From Streptomyces sp. sk2.1 (GTDB lineage: Bacteria > Actinomycetota > Actinomycetes > Streptomycetales > Streptomycetaceae): a stretch of DNA of 64,000 bases. Made by a program: the position numbers and the translations under genes. Below are positions 17,030 to 25,758 of this stretch, piece after piece. The stretch's first letter is position 1; each line of letters opens with the position of its first letter. The notes beneath the pieces were generated by a model that saw only the letters and a program-made list of their open reading frames with translations, was not told where the DNA came from and ran no database searches. The stretch lies in contig NZ_RDBO01000021.1 in the NCBI RefSeq assembly GCF_008120935.1, forward strand, positions 11,087 through 75,086, written 5' to 3'.

Positions 17030-17752
17030 TCAGTGTGCGGCGGGCACGGCGTGTTCCGGTACGAGCGCCCCGAGGAAGGACGTGCGGCGGCGGAGCGCGA
17101 ATCCCAGCGATTCGTAGAGCCGGACGGCGTCGGTGTTGGAGGCCGCGGCGTGCAGGAACGCCGTTTCGCCGCGCTGCCCGATCTCGTGGACGACGGCGCG
17201 CACGAGGCCGGTGCCGAGCCCCTGGCCGCGTACCGACTCGTCGGTGCAGACGGCGCTGATCTCGCTCCAGCCGGGCAGGCGCAGCCGTTCGCCGGCCATC
17301 GCGACGAGCACCCCTTCGCGCCGGACGCCGAGGTAGGTGCCCAGCTCGACGGTGCGGGGCAGGAAGGGCCCGGGCCGGGTGCGCTCGACCAGGGCGAGCA
17401 TGTCGGGCACGTCGGCGGGTCCGAGCCGTACGGCCTGCGGGAACGGGGCCGCCTCGACCCCGGCGTCGACGAGCTGGACGCCCTCGGCGTCGAAGAAGAC
17501 CTCCCAGTCCTTCGGCGGCGGCTCCCGGAAGGCGGTGATGGCGATGGCGCCCCCGGGTCCGGCGAGCGCCGCGGCGTCGGCCCAGTCCTCGGCCTCCGGC
17601 TCCTCCGGGAGCGCGACCCAGGGGGCCACGTCCACCGGGTAGCGCAGGATGCGGCCGCGGCGCTCGGCGAAGTGGCCGTGCGGGCCGGTCAGCGCGGCGC
17701 GGACCGGGTTGTCCAGCGGGTGCGGGTCGGCGGCGGGGTGCCGGGGGCTCAT
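17030..17752 (-). CDS. GNAT-family N-acetyltransferase
   Basis: A 240-residue protein with a C-terminal GNAT (FR47-like) fold. The acetyl-CoA loop is VRGQGLGTGLVRAV in the second half, followed by FLHAAASNTDAVRLYESLGFALRRR, the usual end of the domain. The N-terminal ~110 residues form a divergent half with no clear CoA motif. The substrate is unknown; small amines, toxins or protein N-termini are possible. The start overlaps the stop of the upstream oxidoreductase by four bases (ATGA), so the two are cotranscribed. Confidence 0.83.
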   Translation of the reverse strand: MSPRHPAADPHPLDNPVRAALTGPHGHFAERRGRILRYPVDVAPWVALPEEPEAEDWADAAALAGPGGAIAITAFREPPPKDWEVFFDAEGVQLVDAGVEAAPFPQAVRLGPADVPDMLALVERTRPGPFLPRTVELGTYLGVRREGVLVAMAGERLRLPGWSEISAVCTDESVRGQGLGTGLVRAVVHEIGQRGETAFLHAAASNTDAVRLYESLGFALRRRTSFLGALVPEHAVPAAH

Positions 17753-18669
17753 CGGGCCACCTCGATCACGATCTTGCCGAGCACGTGCCCGTCCTCCACG
17801 GCGCGCAGCGCCCGTTCCGCCTCGGCCAGCGGGAAGGTGCGGGTCACCCGCGCCCGCAGGACTCCGGTGACGGCGAGGTCCGCCACCGCTTCGAGGACGG
17901 CGGAGGTGCGGGCCCGTGCGACGGCCGCCCCGCCGAGCTCCACGGCCAGCGGCTTGCCGCCCGCGCTGATCAGTGCGGCCGGGTCCGCGAGCAGCGGGGC
18001 CGCGGCCCTGAGGGTGTCGCCGCCGACCAGGTCGAAGACCGCGTCGATGCCGTCGGGGGCCGCCGCCCGGACCCGTTCGGCGAAGCCGGGGCCGGATGCG
18101 ACGTGGATCGCGCCGAGCGACTCGACGAAGTCCTTCTTGGCGGCGCTCGCGACGCCGATGACCCGGACGCCCCCGTGCCGTGCGAGCTGCACCGCCGCCG
18201 TTCCCACCCCGCCCCCGGCCCCGGTGACCAGGAGGGTGGCGCCGGGGGCCGGGCAGAGCTGCCGGATGCCGTCGTACGCGGTGGCCGCCGCGACCGGCAG
18301 CACCGCCGCGTCGACGAACGACAGTCCGGCCGGCTTGTGCGCCGTCACCGCCACGGGCAGCAGGGTGTACTCGGCGTACCCGCCGGTCACCGGGTTGCCG
18401 AAGACCTCGTCCCCGACCGCGAAGCCCTCGACCCCCGGCCCCACGGCCTCGACGACCCCGGCGGCCTCGCTGCCGAAGACGGTGGGGAACGGCTGCGGCT
18501 CGCCGCCCGGCCTGACGTACCCGGTGCGCAGCTTCCAGTCGACCGGGTTGACCCCGGCCGCCCGGACCGCGACGAGCAGTTCGCCGGGCCCCGGCACCGG
18601 CACGTCCCGTTCGACGAGTGCCTCCACCTCCGGTCCGCCGTTGCGGGTGAACACGTACGCCTGGGGCAT
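17749..18669 (-). CDS. NADPH-dependent quinone oxidoreductase / zinc-free alcohol dehydrogenase-like
   Basis: A 306-residue medium-chain reductase of the quinone oxidoreductase group. It lacks the zinc ligands, has the N-terminal barrel (VRAAGVNPVDWKLRTG), and the cofactor motif VTGAGGGVGTAAVQLAR. I chose the ATG beginning MPQAYVFTRNG at 18669, which has AGGAGAGGG upstream, over an in-frame ATG 108 bases earlier. Likely role: reduction of quinones or other electrophilic carbonyl compounds using NADPH. It forms a two-gene operon with the GNAT gene, which may point to detoxification (inference). Confidence 0.88.
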   Translation of the reverse strand: MPQAYVFTRNGGPEVEALVERDVPVPGPGELLVAVRAAGVNPVDWKLRTGYVRPGGEPQPFPTVFGSEAAGVVEAVGPGVEGFAVGDEVFGNPVTGGYAEYTLLPVAVTAHKPAGLSFVDAAVLPVAAATAYDGIRQLCPAPGATLLVTGAGGGVGTAAVQLARHGGVRVIGVASAAKKDFVESLGAIHVASGPGFAERVRAAAPDGIDAVFDLVGGDTLRAAAPLLADPAALISAGGKPLAVELGGAAVARARTSAVLEAVADLAVTGVLRARVTRTFPLAEAERALRAVEDGHVLGKIVIEVAR

Positions 18670-18856
18670 GGGTTCCCTCTCCTGTTCCCGGTACCGGCGG
18701 CCGGACCGGTCACCGGCCGCCACAGCAACAGCAAAGCCCGCGTGCCTGCGGGTATTCCCCCGGGACGAGGTGTTCATCGATCCGCAACGACCGGGCCCGC
18801 CGTCCGGGTCGTGCCGGGTCCGCGGGTCCGGCGCGTCTCGGCCTGGCGGTCCGGGG

Positions 18857-20287
18857 TCAGCCGGTCGGGCCCGCCGGGCGCGGGTCGACCGGGGTGAGCA
18901 CCCCGAGCCGGTCCTCGACCGCCAGGGCCGCGTCCAGGCACAGGTCCTCCCGGAAGGCGCGTCCGACGATCTGGACCCCGCAGGGGAGCCCGTCGGCCAG
19001 GCCCGTCGGCACGGCCACGGCGGGCACGCCCACGAAGCTGGTCACGGTGCACAGACGCATGCCCGAAGCGACCCGGTCCCGGCCCGCGCCGTCGCGCGAC
19101 TCCAGTCCCGGCTCGACCGGCGGTTCGGTGAACGAGGGGCCGAGCAGCAGCGGGTACGCGTCGAGGAACTCGGCCCACGAGCGGCGGATGCCCATCCAGG
19201 TGCCCATCAGCTTCATGAACTCGTCGGCGCTCGCGGGCGGCGTCCGCTCCATCGCCATCGCGATGTAGCGGTCCCCGCCGTCGCCGAGCAGCTTGCGCAC
19301 CACCGGCCAGGTGGGGGCGAACTCGGTCACGGTGATCCGGCCGTACGCGTCGAGCGCCTCGTCGATCCGGGGCACGTCCTCCACCTCGCACACCTCGTAC
19401 CCGGCGTCGCGAAGGGCGTCGGCGGCGGCCCGGACGGCCCCGCGCACGGCGGGGTGGACGCCGTGCCCGCCGGGGTCCGCCACGACCGCGACCCGCACCG
19501 GGCCGGGCAGCGGTTCGCCGCGGAGGGGCACCGGCACGGCCCTCGGGTCGCGCGGGTCGGTCCCGGCCAGCACCTCGTACGCCAGCCGGAGGTCGGCCAC
19601 GCTCCGGGCCAGCGGGCCGTCGGTGACCAGCATCTGGGAGGCCGGGCCCGGGTCGTCCGGGCCGAGGACGCGGTGGTCCGCCGGGAACCGGCCCGTGGAC
19701 GGCTTCAGCCCGGCCACGCCGCAGAACTGGGCCGGGACGCGCACCGATCCCCCGGAGTCGTTGCCGAGTCCCAGCGGTGCCATGCCCGTGGCGACGGCCA
19801 CCGCGTCGCCCCCGCTGGAGCCGCCCGGGGTCAGTCCGGGGTGCCACGGGTTGACCGTGTCGCCGAACAGTTCGCTCCGCGTGTGCATCCCCGCCAGGAT
19901 CAGGGTCGGCATGTTGCTGTGCCCGATGGGGACGGCCCCGGCCGCGCGCAGCCGCGCCACCGGGGGCGCGTCGGCGCGGGCGACCAGATCGCGGAACCGC
20001 TCCGCGCCGAACGTGGTCGGCACGCCCTCGACCGGGGTGCTCTCCTTCACCGTGAACGGCACGCCCGCGAGCGGCCCCAGCTCCTCGCCCGCGGCCCGCC
20101 GCCGGTCCGTCCGCGCCGCGTCCGCCCGTGCGCGCTCCGCCATGAGCCGGGTGACCGCGTTCACCCGCGGGTTCACCTCGGCGATGCGCTCCAGGTGGCT
20201 GTCGATCAGTTCGACGGCCGAGATCCCGGCGGTGCGCACCGCCTCCGCCTGCTCGGTGGCGGACATCTTCCACAAGGGGTCCCGCAC
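18857..20287 (-). CDS. amidase (amidase signature family)
   Basis: A 476-residue amidase-signature hydrolase, cleaving a carboxamide to acid and ammonia. The Ser-cisSer-Lys triad is visible: Lys in GVPFTVKEST, first Ser in TPGGSSGGDAVAVA, nucleophile Ser in GNDSGGSVRVPA. The GTG at 20287 (MRDPLWKMSATEQAEAV) has GGAAGGAA upstream and matches where homology begins; longer in-frame starts would run through the operator region. It is divergent from a TetR gene, with a large paired palindrome between them, so the amidase is the likely regulated target. Substrate not known; no Asp/Glu-tRNA amidotransferase partner genes are nearby, which argues against GatA. Confidence 0.9.
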   Translation of the reverse strand: MRDPLWKMSATEQAEAVRTAGISAVELIDSHLERIAEVNPRVNAVTRLMAERARADAARTDRRRAAGEELGPLAGVPFTVKESTPVEGVPTTFGAERFRDLVARADAPPVARLRAAGAVPIGHSNMPTLILAGMHTRSELFGDTVNPWHPGLTPGGSSGGDAVAVATGMAPLGLGNDSGGSVRVPAQFCGVAGLKPSTGRFPADHRVLGPDDPGPASQMLVTDGPLARSVADLRLAYEVLAGTDPRDPRAVPVPLRGEPLPGPVRVAVVADPGGHGVHPAVRGAVRAAADALRDAGYEVCEVEDVPRIDEALDAYGRITVTEFAPTWPVVRKLLGDGGDRYIAMAMERTPPASADEFMKLMGTWMGIRRSWAEFLDAYPLLLGPSFTEPPVEPGLESRDGAGRDRVASGMRLCTVTSFVGVPAVAVPTGLADGLPCGVQIVGRAFREDLCLDAALAVEDRLGVLTPVDPRPAGPTG

Positions 20288-20344
20288 GGCGGTTCCTTCC
20301 TCCCCGGCGCGCGCCCGGACGGCGCGCGGTCTCCTCCGGCGCAC

Positions 20345-20400
20345 GTTCCGATGCGCCCGTATCGGAACGGTACCCCGGAACCGATACGGGCGCATCGAAT
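20345..20400. promoter_or_regulatory. paired operator between the amidase and TetR genes
   Basis: Two copies of the same site in opposite orientation. Site 1 is GTTCCGAT-N8-ATCGGAAC (20345-20368). Site 2 is AACCGAT-N8-ATCGAAT (20379-20400). Their centres (GCGCCCGT and ACGGGCGC) are reverse complements, so the whole forms a larger inverted repeat with perfect 17-bp arms (20349-20365 and 20381-20397). It sits 58 bp from the amidase start and 54 bp from the TetR start, well placed to control both. Confidence 0.75.
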
Positions 20401-20454
20401 AAACTGCACCCCGGACAGGAGTCACCGGGAGACACGGACAGGAGGCGGCCGGAC

Positions 20455-21168
20455 ATGCCCAAGCAGGTGGATCACGCGGGTCGGCGTCATCTCATCGCCG
20501 AGGCGGTCTGCCGCCTCGCCGACGAGCGCGGTCTGGAGGGCGTGACCCTGCGCGACGTCGCCGCCCGCGCACAGGTCTCGATGGGCGCCGTCCAACGGTG
20601 CTTCCGCACCAAGGAGGAGATGCTCGTGTTCACGCTCGGGCACATCGGCGAGCAGGTGGGCGAGCGGGTGCGCGCCCGCCTCGTCAGGAGCCCGGCCCAG
20701 TCGGCCCGCACCGCCCTGGGGCACGCGGCCACCGAGGTGTCGCTGCTCGAGGAGGAGCGCCACGCCGAGGCCAGGGTCTGGCTCGCCTTCCTCGCGCAGG
20801 CCGCCGTGGACGAGTCGCTCGCCCGGACGCTCCGGTCGAACTACGCCGCTCTGCAAGGGGTGTTCGTCCGCCTCGCCGCGGAAGCCGCGAGGACCACCGG
20901 GCACACCGGGAACGTCGAGGGCACCAGGGAGGCCGGGCGCGCCGGGGAGGCCGAGGGCACCGAGGACACCGGGCGCCCCGGGGAGGCCGAGGGCGCCGCG
21001 CCGTTCGACCCGCTCGTCGAGGCCCGCACGCTCCTCGCCCTCGCGGACGGCCTCACCGCACACGTCCTCATCGGCCATCTCGCGCCACGGGAGGCACGGG
21101 AGGTCGTCCACACCCACCTGGAGAACCTCTGGGAGCGCCTCTCCCGGCCCGCCCGCACCGAATTCTGA
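20455..21168 (+). CDS. TetR-family transcriptional regulator
   Basis: A 237-residue TetR protein. The helix-turn-helix is VTLRDVAARAQVSMGAVQRCFRTKEEML split over residues ~30-57. A low-complexity acidic Gly/Glu/Thr insert (NVEGTREAGRAGEAEG) around residues 155-190 interrupts the ligand domain and derives from short DNA repeats. The C-terminus ends in a helix (VHTHLENLWERL) typical of the dimer interface. Start ATG follows AGGAGG by nine bases. It is divergent from the amidase gene and very probably binds the paired palindrome between them, repressing itself and the amidase. Confidence 0.9.
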   Translation: MPKQVDHAGRRHLIAEAVCRLADERGLEGVTLRDVAARAQVSMGAVQRCFRTKEEMLVFTLGHIGEQVGERVRARLVRSPAQSARTALGHAATEVSLLEEERHAEARVWLAFLAQAAVDESLARTLRSNYAALQGVFVRLAAEAARTTGHTGNVEGTREAGRAGEAEGTEDTGRPGEAEGAAPFDPLVEARTLLALADGLTAHVLIGHLAPREAREVVHTHLENLWERLSRPARTEF

Positions 21169-21549
21169 TCGCACATCAGGCATTGCGGGCGCGTCCGGTA
21201 CGGTGACCGGAGCCCGGGAGCCAAAGATTGCCGCACCGTCGATTTCGACTCAACTACCGTTGGATATGCGCCGATCGGTCCCCATTGCGCCGACGGCTGT
21301 GGCAGTCTGAGGGAGACCGCCCCACCGGGCTCCCCCGTACCGGTGGGGCGGTTTCGCCGTCCCGGCCGTGCCGCCCGCCCGGCCCGCCGCCCTTCTGCCG
21401 TCCTTGTGCACGGACATGACGGTGCATCACGACGATTCCCGGCCATTGCCGCCGCGCGGCCCGACCGACTTCCCGCTTCCCCGCATGAGATCTTCCTCCG
21501 GGGGCAGGTGCTCACACCTCATGGCCTTCGACCAGGGGAGCGTGACGAG
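21169..21549 (+). other. intergenic region upstream of the sigma factor gene, with one strong hairpin
   Basis: 381 bp without a convincing gene. The main structure is a perfect 13-bp stem at 21316-21328 and 21340-21352 (arms ACCGCCCCACCGG), followed by TTTCGCC. It is ~150 bp after the TetR stop and ~200 bp before the sigma start. It may end the TetR message or a short RNA beginning in the less GC-rich stretch around 21225-21275. I see no clear sigma-F-type promoter. Confidence 0.35.
21315..21353 (+). terminator. hairpin, candidate terminator
   Basis: Perfect 13-bp stem with an 11-base loop and a short T run (GTTTC) after the right arm. It is the best candidate to end the TetR transcript. Confidence 0.55.
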
Positions 21550-22530
21550 ATGACGGCGCACACTGCGCGGACCGCCGGTGCGGAGCGGGCCGGGAGCACG
21601 GACCGCGCACGACCGGTACCGGGCGACGCACCGGCCGGCACCGGCGCGGATCCGGCGGCCGGCCCGGAGCCCGACGGGGGCGCACCGGCCGCGGGGACGG
21701 CCGGGGACAGCGGCGGACTGCCGTGGATCGAGGACGCGGGGAAGGTCGCCCCGGCCGACGCGCGCGAGCTGTCCCGGCTGTTCTTCGACCGGCTCCGGGT
21801 CCTGGAGGAGGGGACCCCCGCCCATCAGTACGCGCGCAACACCCTCATCGAGATGAACCTCTCCCTCGTCCGGTTCGCCGCCGGGCGGTTCCGCGGCCGG
21901 GGCGACGACATGGAGGACATCGTCCAGGTCGGCACCATCGGGCTGATCAAGGCCATCGACCGGTTCGACCTCTCCCGCGAGGTGGAGTTCACCACCTTCG
22001 CGATCCCGTACATCACCGGGGAGATCAAACGATTCTTCCGCGACACCACCTGGGCGGTGCACGTCCCGCGCCGGTTGCAGGAGTTGCGGGTGGACATCGC
22101 CCGGACCAAGGAATCGCTGGTCACCGAGCTCGATCGCGACCCCACCGTCCCGGAGCTCGCCGAGCAGCTCGGGCTGAGCGAGAACGAGGTCACCGAGGGC
22201 ATCGTGGCGGCCAACGGATACGCGGCGGGCTCGCTGGACGTGCCGGCCGCCCCGGCCGGCCACGGGCGGCCCGACAGGCGGGGGCGCACCTTCGCCGATG
22301 TGCTCGGCGGCCCGGACCCCGCCCTGGAGACGGTCGAGAACCTGCACGCGCTCGCACCGCTCCTCGGCTGCCTCGACAGCCGGGAGCGACGCATCATCGA
22401 CATGCGTTTCGGCCAGGAGATGACGCAGGCCCGGATCGGCAAGGAGCTGGGCATCTCGCAGATGCACGTGTCCCGGCTGCTCGGCCGGATCCTCCACAAG
22501 CTCCGCAGCGGGATGTTCGTCGAGGAATGA
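21550..22530 (+). CDS. RNA polymerase sigma factor, SigF/SigB family
   Basis: A 326-residue group-3 sigma factor. After a low-complexity N-terminus (~70 residues, Ala/Gly/Pro-rich) it has region 2 (MNLSLVRFAAGRFRGRGDD, EDIVQVGTIGLIKAIDRFD, VEFTTFAIPYITGEIKRFFRD), region 3 (VPRRLQELRVDI, DPTVPELAEQLGLSENEV) and region 4 with the helix-turn-helix MTQARIGKELGISQMHVSRLL. These features match Streptomyces SigB/SigF/SigG-type stress and sporulation sigma factors. I chose the ATG at 21550, with GGGGAG nine bases upstream; the frame is open further back. No anti-sigma gene is adjacent, so its partner-switching regulators must lie elsewhere; the RsbU-like phosphatase 5 kb away is one candidate. Confidence 0.92.
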   Translation: MTAHTARTAGAERAGSTDRARPVPGDAPAGTGADPAAGPEPDGGAPAAGTAGDSGGLPWIEDAGKVAPADARELSRLFFDRLRVLEEGTPAHQYARNTLIEMNLSLVRFAAGRFRGRGDDMEDIVQVGTIGLIKAIDRFDLSREVEFTTFAIPYITGEIKRFFRDTTWAVHVPRRLQELRVDIARTKESLVTELDRDPTVPELAEQLGLSENEVTEGIVAANGYAAGSLDVPAAPAGHGRPDRRGRTFADVLGGPDPALETVENLHALAPLLGCLDSRERRIIDMRFGQEMTQARIGKELGISQMHVSRLLGRILHKLRSGMFVEE

Positions 22531-22594
22531 CCCCCGCCGCGACGGCCCCGGGCCGCACGCAACACACGGATCCGTGTGCCCCGGGCGGCGGGGC

Positions 22595-23503
22595 TCAGCC
22601 GGCGGTGGCGTCCGGGGCGCGGCCCGCGTAGTACGTGGCGATCATGTCCTCGCCGCCGTGTCCCGCCGCCTCGGCGCGCGCGAAGCGTTCGGCCGACGCC
22701 TCGACCAGGTCCAGCCGCACCCCCGACGCCCGCGCCGCGTCCAGGATGAGCCGGGTGTCCTTGAGCGCGGTGGACAGGGCGAAGCTCGGGGCGAGGTCGC
22801 CGGAGAGGACCGCGGCGGACTTCCCCTGCAGATAGGCGGTGTCCAGCGGGCCGTCCTTCATGACGTCGAGGAAGGTCCGCGGATCGACCCCCAGCCCCTC
22901 GGCGAGGTTGAGGCACTCGGCGATGTTGTTGACCATGGTGATCACCCAGGTGTTGACCACGAGCTTGAGCCTCGAGGCCGCCCCCGGGGTCCCGTCGACC
23001 CAGACCGTGCGCCGCCCGATCGCGTCCAGCACGGGTTCGACCCTTCCGCGGGCGGCCGCGGGGCCCGCGACGAAGACCGTCAACGCGCCTTGTTCCGCAG
23101 GCTGTTTCGTACCGGAGACCGGCGCGTCGAGATAGACCGGTCCCAGCTCCGCCGTGCGCCGGGCGAGGTCGGCGGTGGCGTCGGGCCCGACCGTCGTGCT
23201 CTGGAGCAGCACCTGACCGGTGTGCAGTCCCCCGGCCGCGGCGTCGAGCGCGGCGGCCACGGAGGGTCCGTCGTTGAGCATGGTGAGGACGACGTCGGCG
23301 CCGCGCACGGCCTGCTCGGCCGTCTCCGCGACCGTGGCGCCGTCGGCCGCGAGCGGGACCGCCCTGGCGTGCGTACGGTTCCAGACGCGGACCTCCAGTC
23401 CGGCCCTGAGCAGGCTGCGGGCCATGCCCGATCCCATGGTTCCGGTGCCGAGGACGGCGACGACCGGCCGCTGCGGGGCGGTTTCGGTGGCGCTCGGGGT
23501 CAT
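22595..23503 (-). CDS. NAD(P)-dependent 3-hydroxyacid dehydrogenase (6-phosphogluconate dehydrogenase superfamily)
   Basis: A 302-residue beta-hydroxyacid dehydrogenase. The N-terminal Rossmann motif is VLGTGTMGSGMARSL, then NRTHARA (cofactor specificity loop, Arg suggesting NADP), LDAPVSGTKQPAEQGAL (substrate Ser/Gly loop), and the catalytic Lys in GAASRLKLVVNT. These match the 3-hydroxyisobutyrate/tartronate-semialdehyde reductase group. The ATG at 23503 follows AAGGGAG by eight bases. It is 56 bp downstream of the cbiZ-like gene, so the two may be cotranscribed, although the functions are not obviously linked. Exact substrate unknown. Confidence 0.9.
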   Translation of the reverse strand: MTPSATETAPQRPVVAVLGTGTMGSGMARSLLRAGLEVRVWNRTHARAVPLAADGATVAETAEQAVRGADVVLTMLNDGPSVAAALDAAAGGLHTGQVLLQSTTVGPDATADLARRTAELGPVYLDAPVSGTKQPAEQGALTVFVAGPAAARGRVEPVLDAIGRRTVWVDGTPGAASRLKLVVNTWVITMVNNIAECLNLAEGLGVDPRTFLDVMKDGPLDTAYLQGKSAAVLSGDLAPSFALSTALKDTRLILDAARASGVRLDLVEASAERFARAEAAGHGGEDMIATYYAGRAPDATAG

Positions 23504-23559
23504 TGCGCGGGCTCCCTTCGTCGGCCGCGCCCCGGGGGCGGTGCGCGGCGCCGTGGTGC

Positions 23560-24144
23560 TCAGGATTGCCGCCGCGCCCCGTCGAGGACGGCAGCGTGCA
23601 CGGCCCTGGCGAGTCGCGCGCCCCAGCGGGAGCGCGGCCCGGCGAAGGGTTCGGCGGGGCGGGGCCCCGGGGCGGGCGCCGCGACGCACACGGCGTCGGT
23701 GGGGGTGCCCGAGCAGTCGAGGCCCGCGTCCAGGAGCGCCTGGACCTTGGCCTCGGTGGCGGTGGCGACCGCGTTGACGAGCGCGGCGTCGGAGAGCGGC
23801 ACGGGGAGGGTGACGACGATGTTGATCGTGCCCGGGGGCGGCGGCCCCGGTGTCCCCTCCGCCGGGGCGGCCGCCCAGCCGCGCACGCCCAGGCCGCAGG
23901 TGGCGGTCGCGGTCGCTCCCCCGTCGGTCGCGCGGGTGTGCGCGGTGACGTCGGCGGCGGTCATCAGTCCCGCGCCGGGGCCGGTGAGGCCTTCCGCCGC
24001 GGCGATCTCCGCGAGGTGTCGGTCGGGGTCCAGGCGGGGGTAGCCACCGGGCACCTGGGCGTTGAGGATCCACTCGCGCGGGCCGATGCCGCCGCCGAGC
24101 ACGGCGCTGGAGCACACCCGCCACCCCGGTCCGAGGCGCCACAC
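23560..24144 (-). CDS. cbiZ: adenosylcobinamide amidohydrolase (CbiZ family)
   Basis: CbiZ hydrolyses adenosylcobinamide to adenosylcobyric acid, so salvaged cobinamide can enter B12 synthesis. Family sequence is clear: CSSAVLGGGIGPREWILNAQ, VPGGYPRLDPDRHLAEIA, GPGAGLMTAADV, NAVATATEAKVQALLDAG and CSGTPTDAVCVAAP. The start is a problem. The first in-frame GTG (24144, at VWRLGPGW) is inside the conserved domain. Upstream sequence still looks coding (SVRIRLPEQRGELL, ARHEDGADLHHLV) back to about 24204, but offers only GTA or CTG codons before a stop near 24258. The true start may be a CTG, or the gene may have lost its start. No other cobalamin gene is in the window. Confidence 0.8.
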   Translation of the reverse strand: MWRLGPGWRVCSSAVLGGGIGPREWILNAQVPGGYPRLDPDRHLAEIAAAEGLTGPGAGLMTAADVTAHTRATDGGATATATCGLGVRGWAAAPAEGTPGPPPPGTINIVVTLPVPLSDAALVNAVATATEAKVQALLDAGLDCSGTPTDAVCVAAPAPGPRPAEPFAGPRSRWGARLARAVHAAVLDGARRQS

Positions 24145-24573
24145 CAGATGGTGGAGGTCCGCGCCGTCCTCGTGCCGGGCCAGCAGTTCGCCGCGCTGCT
24201 CGGGCAGCCGGATGCGTACGGAACCGATGGGGGCACCTCCGGTGGCGCGGCTGGACGGGGTCGGCTTGTGACCCGTCGATCATATGTGCCGGGGGTCCGG
24301 CGGCCGGGCGGGCCGCCCTCGGCGGTCGTACCGCGCCGGCGGCGCCGGACCCCGGCCCGGTCCCCGCCCCCGCATCACCCGATCGGCCTAACCCCGTGCG
24401 GGGACGTGCACCACCGCGGCGGGCGGTCAGCGCCGAACCGCCGGAGGTGCGGCCGCCGGATGCCGGGGGCCGGGAGGTTGCAGCGCCCATCCGGGTGAGG
24501 CGCGATGGAATTCGGACGCGCCTCATCTGATGGACCCAGCCACAGGACGCGCCCGGGCGAGGAGGAATCGGTC
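24145..24573. other. intergenic region, with possible cbiZ 5' extension and a hairpin before the DUF2382 gene
   Basis: The left ~110 bp probably still encode the N-terminus of CbiZ. The remainder has no gene I can support. An inverted repeat at 24496-24525 (TGAGGCGCG, 12 nt, CGCGCCTCA) lies 48 bp upstream of the next ATG. It could be an operator or a leader hairpin for the stress-type gene. Confidence 0.4.
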
Positions 24574-25587
24574 ATGGGAACCGCTGGCGGTTTCACGGAT
24601 TCCGGAGAGCTCGACGGCCTGACGGTGTACGACACCGATGGTGAGAAGGTCGGCAGTGTGGGCCGGGTGTACGTCGACGACAACACCGGCCGCCCGGACT
24701 GGATCACGGTGAAAACCGGGCTGTTCGGCATGAAGGAGAGTTTCGTCCCGCTGGCCGGGGCCCGCCGGGTGGGGTCCGACCTGCACATCTCGCATCCGAA
24801 GGAACGGGTGAAGGAAGCGCCCCGGGTGGACGCGGACGCCCATCTGTCCGTGGCGGAGGAGGAAGAGCTCTACAACCACTACGGCCTCCCCAGGAACACC
24901 GCCACCTCGTTCGGCGACCGGCCGGGAGCCGGTACCACGGGAGCGGCCGGTACCGGCGCCATGGGCGCGGCGGGCACCGGACGCGCCACCGGGACCGGCC
25001 GGACGCCCATGCCCGGCACCACCGCCTCCGGCGCGGGAACGGCCCGTACCGCCTCGTCCGGCATGTCCGGCACCGGCGCGGGGCAGAGCGGGCGCCGCGG
25101 GACCGGGGCGGCCGGCACCGCCCGTCCGCTCGTCGGCGCCGGGGCGGGCTCCGAACGGTCCGCCGCCGACCTGGGCGGCAAGGAGGAGATGATCCGCTGC
25201 GAGGAGCAACTGCACGTCGGCACCGAGGAGTACGAGAGCGGGAAGGCCCGGCTGCACAAGTACGTGGTCACCGAGAACGTCACCCGGACCGTGCCCGTGA
25301 CGCACGAGGAGGTGCGCCTGGTCCGCGAACCGCTCCAGCCCGGCGACCGCCCGGCGGGGCGTGCGGACATCCGCGAGCAGGACGTCGAGGTCACCCTGCA
25401 CGCCGAACGCGCCACCACCCGCAAGGAGACCGTGCCCGTGGAGCGGGTGCGCATGGAGACCAGGAAGGTGACCGAGCAGAAGGAGGTCTCCGCCGAACTC
25501 CGCAAGGAGCAGATCGACTACGCGGACGGCACGCAGACCGGCGGCAAGGACATGGGCGGCGAGTTCGGCCGGGGCCGGAGCCGCTGA
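24574..25587 (+). CDS. PRC-barrel and DUF2382 (YsnF-like) stress protein
   Basis: A 337-residue soluble protein. Residues ~10-80 form a PRC-barrel (LDGLTVYDTDGEKVGSVG, DWITVKTGLFGMKESFVPL). Residues ~110-200 are a low-complexity Gly/Thr/Ala linker. Residues ~205-315 are a DUF2382 domain (EEQLHVGTEEYESGKARLHK, VPVTHEEVRLVREPL, ERVRMETRKVTEQ), a family associated with general stress proteins. The biochemical role is unknown; PRC-barrels bind RNA or protein surfaces. The ATG at 24574 follows GAGGAGGAA. It stands alone, with a hairpin upstream. A stress-sigma promoter would be expected but I cannot point to one. Confidence 0.88.
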   Translation: MGTAGGFTDSGELDGLTVYDTDGEKVGSVGRVYVDDNTGRPDWITVKTGLFGMKESFVPLAGARRVGSDLHISHPKERVKEAPRVDADAHLSVAEEEELYNHYGLPRNTATSFGDRPGAGTTGAAGTGAMGAAGTGRATGTGRTPMPGTTASGAGTARTASSGMSGTGAGQSGRRGTGAAGTARPLVGAGAGSERSAADLGGKEEMIRCEEQLHVGTEEYESGKARLHKYVVTENVTRTVPVTHEEVRLVREPLQPGDRPAGRADIREQDVEVTLHAERATTRKETVPVERVRMETRKVTEQKEVSAELRKEQIDYADGTQTGGKDMGGEFGRGRSR

Positions 25588-25758
25588 CCTCCCGGGCCGG
25601 GTCCACGAGTCCCGCCGTACGCCCCGCGGGGCGCGTCCCGCGGTGTCCGGTGCGTACCGGGCGCCGCGGGCCCGGCGGGACTCCACGCGGACGGCCCGGG
25701 GACGGCCCCGCGCACCGCGGCCGTCGGCCGGGCCGTGTCCGGTGGACGCCGCCCCGGC

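Noticed and set aside
20345..20400. Transcription terminator for the amidase or TetR gene
   Set aside because: It lies between divergent starts, where no transcript ends; its internal twin symmetry fits an operator.
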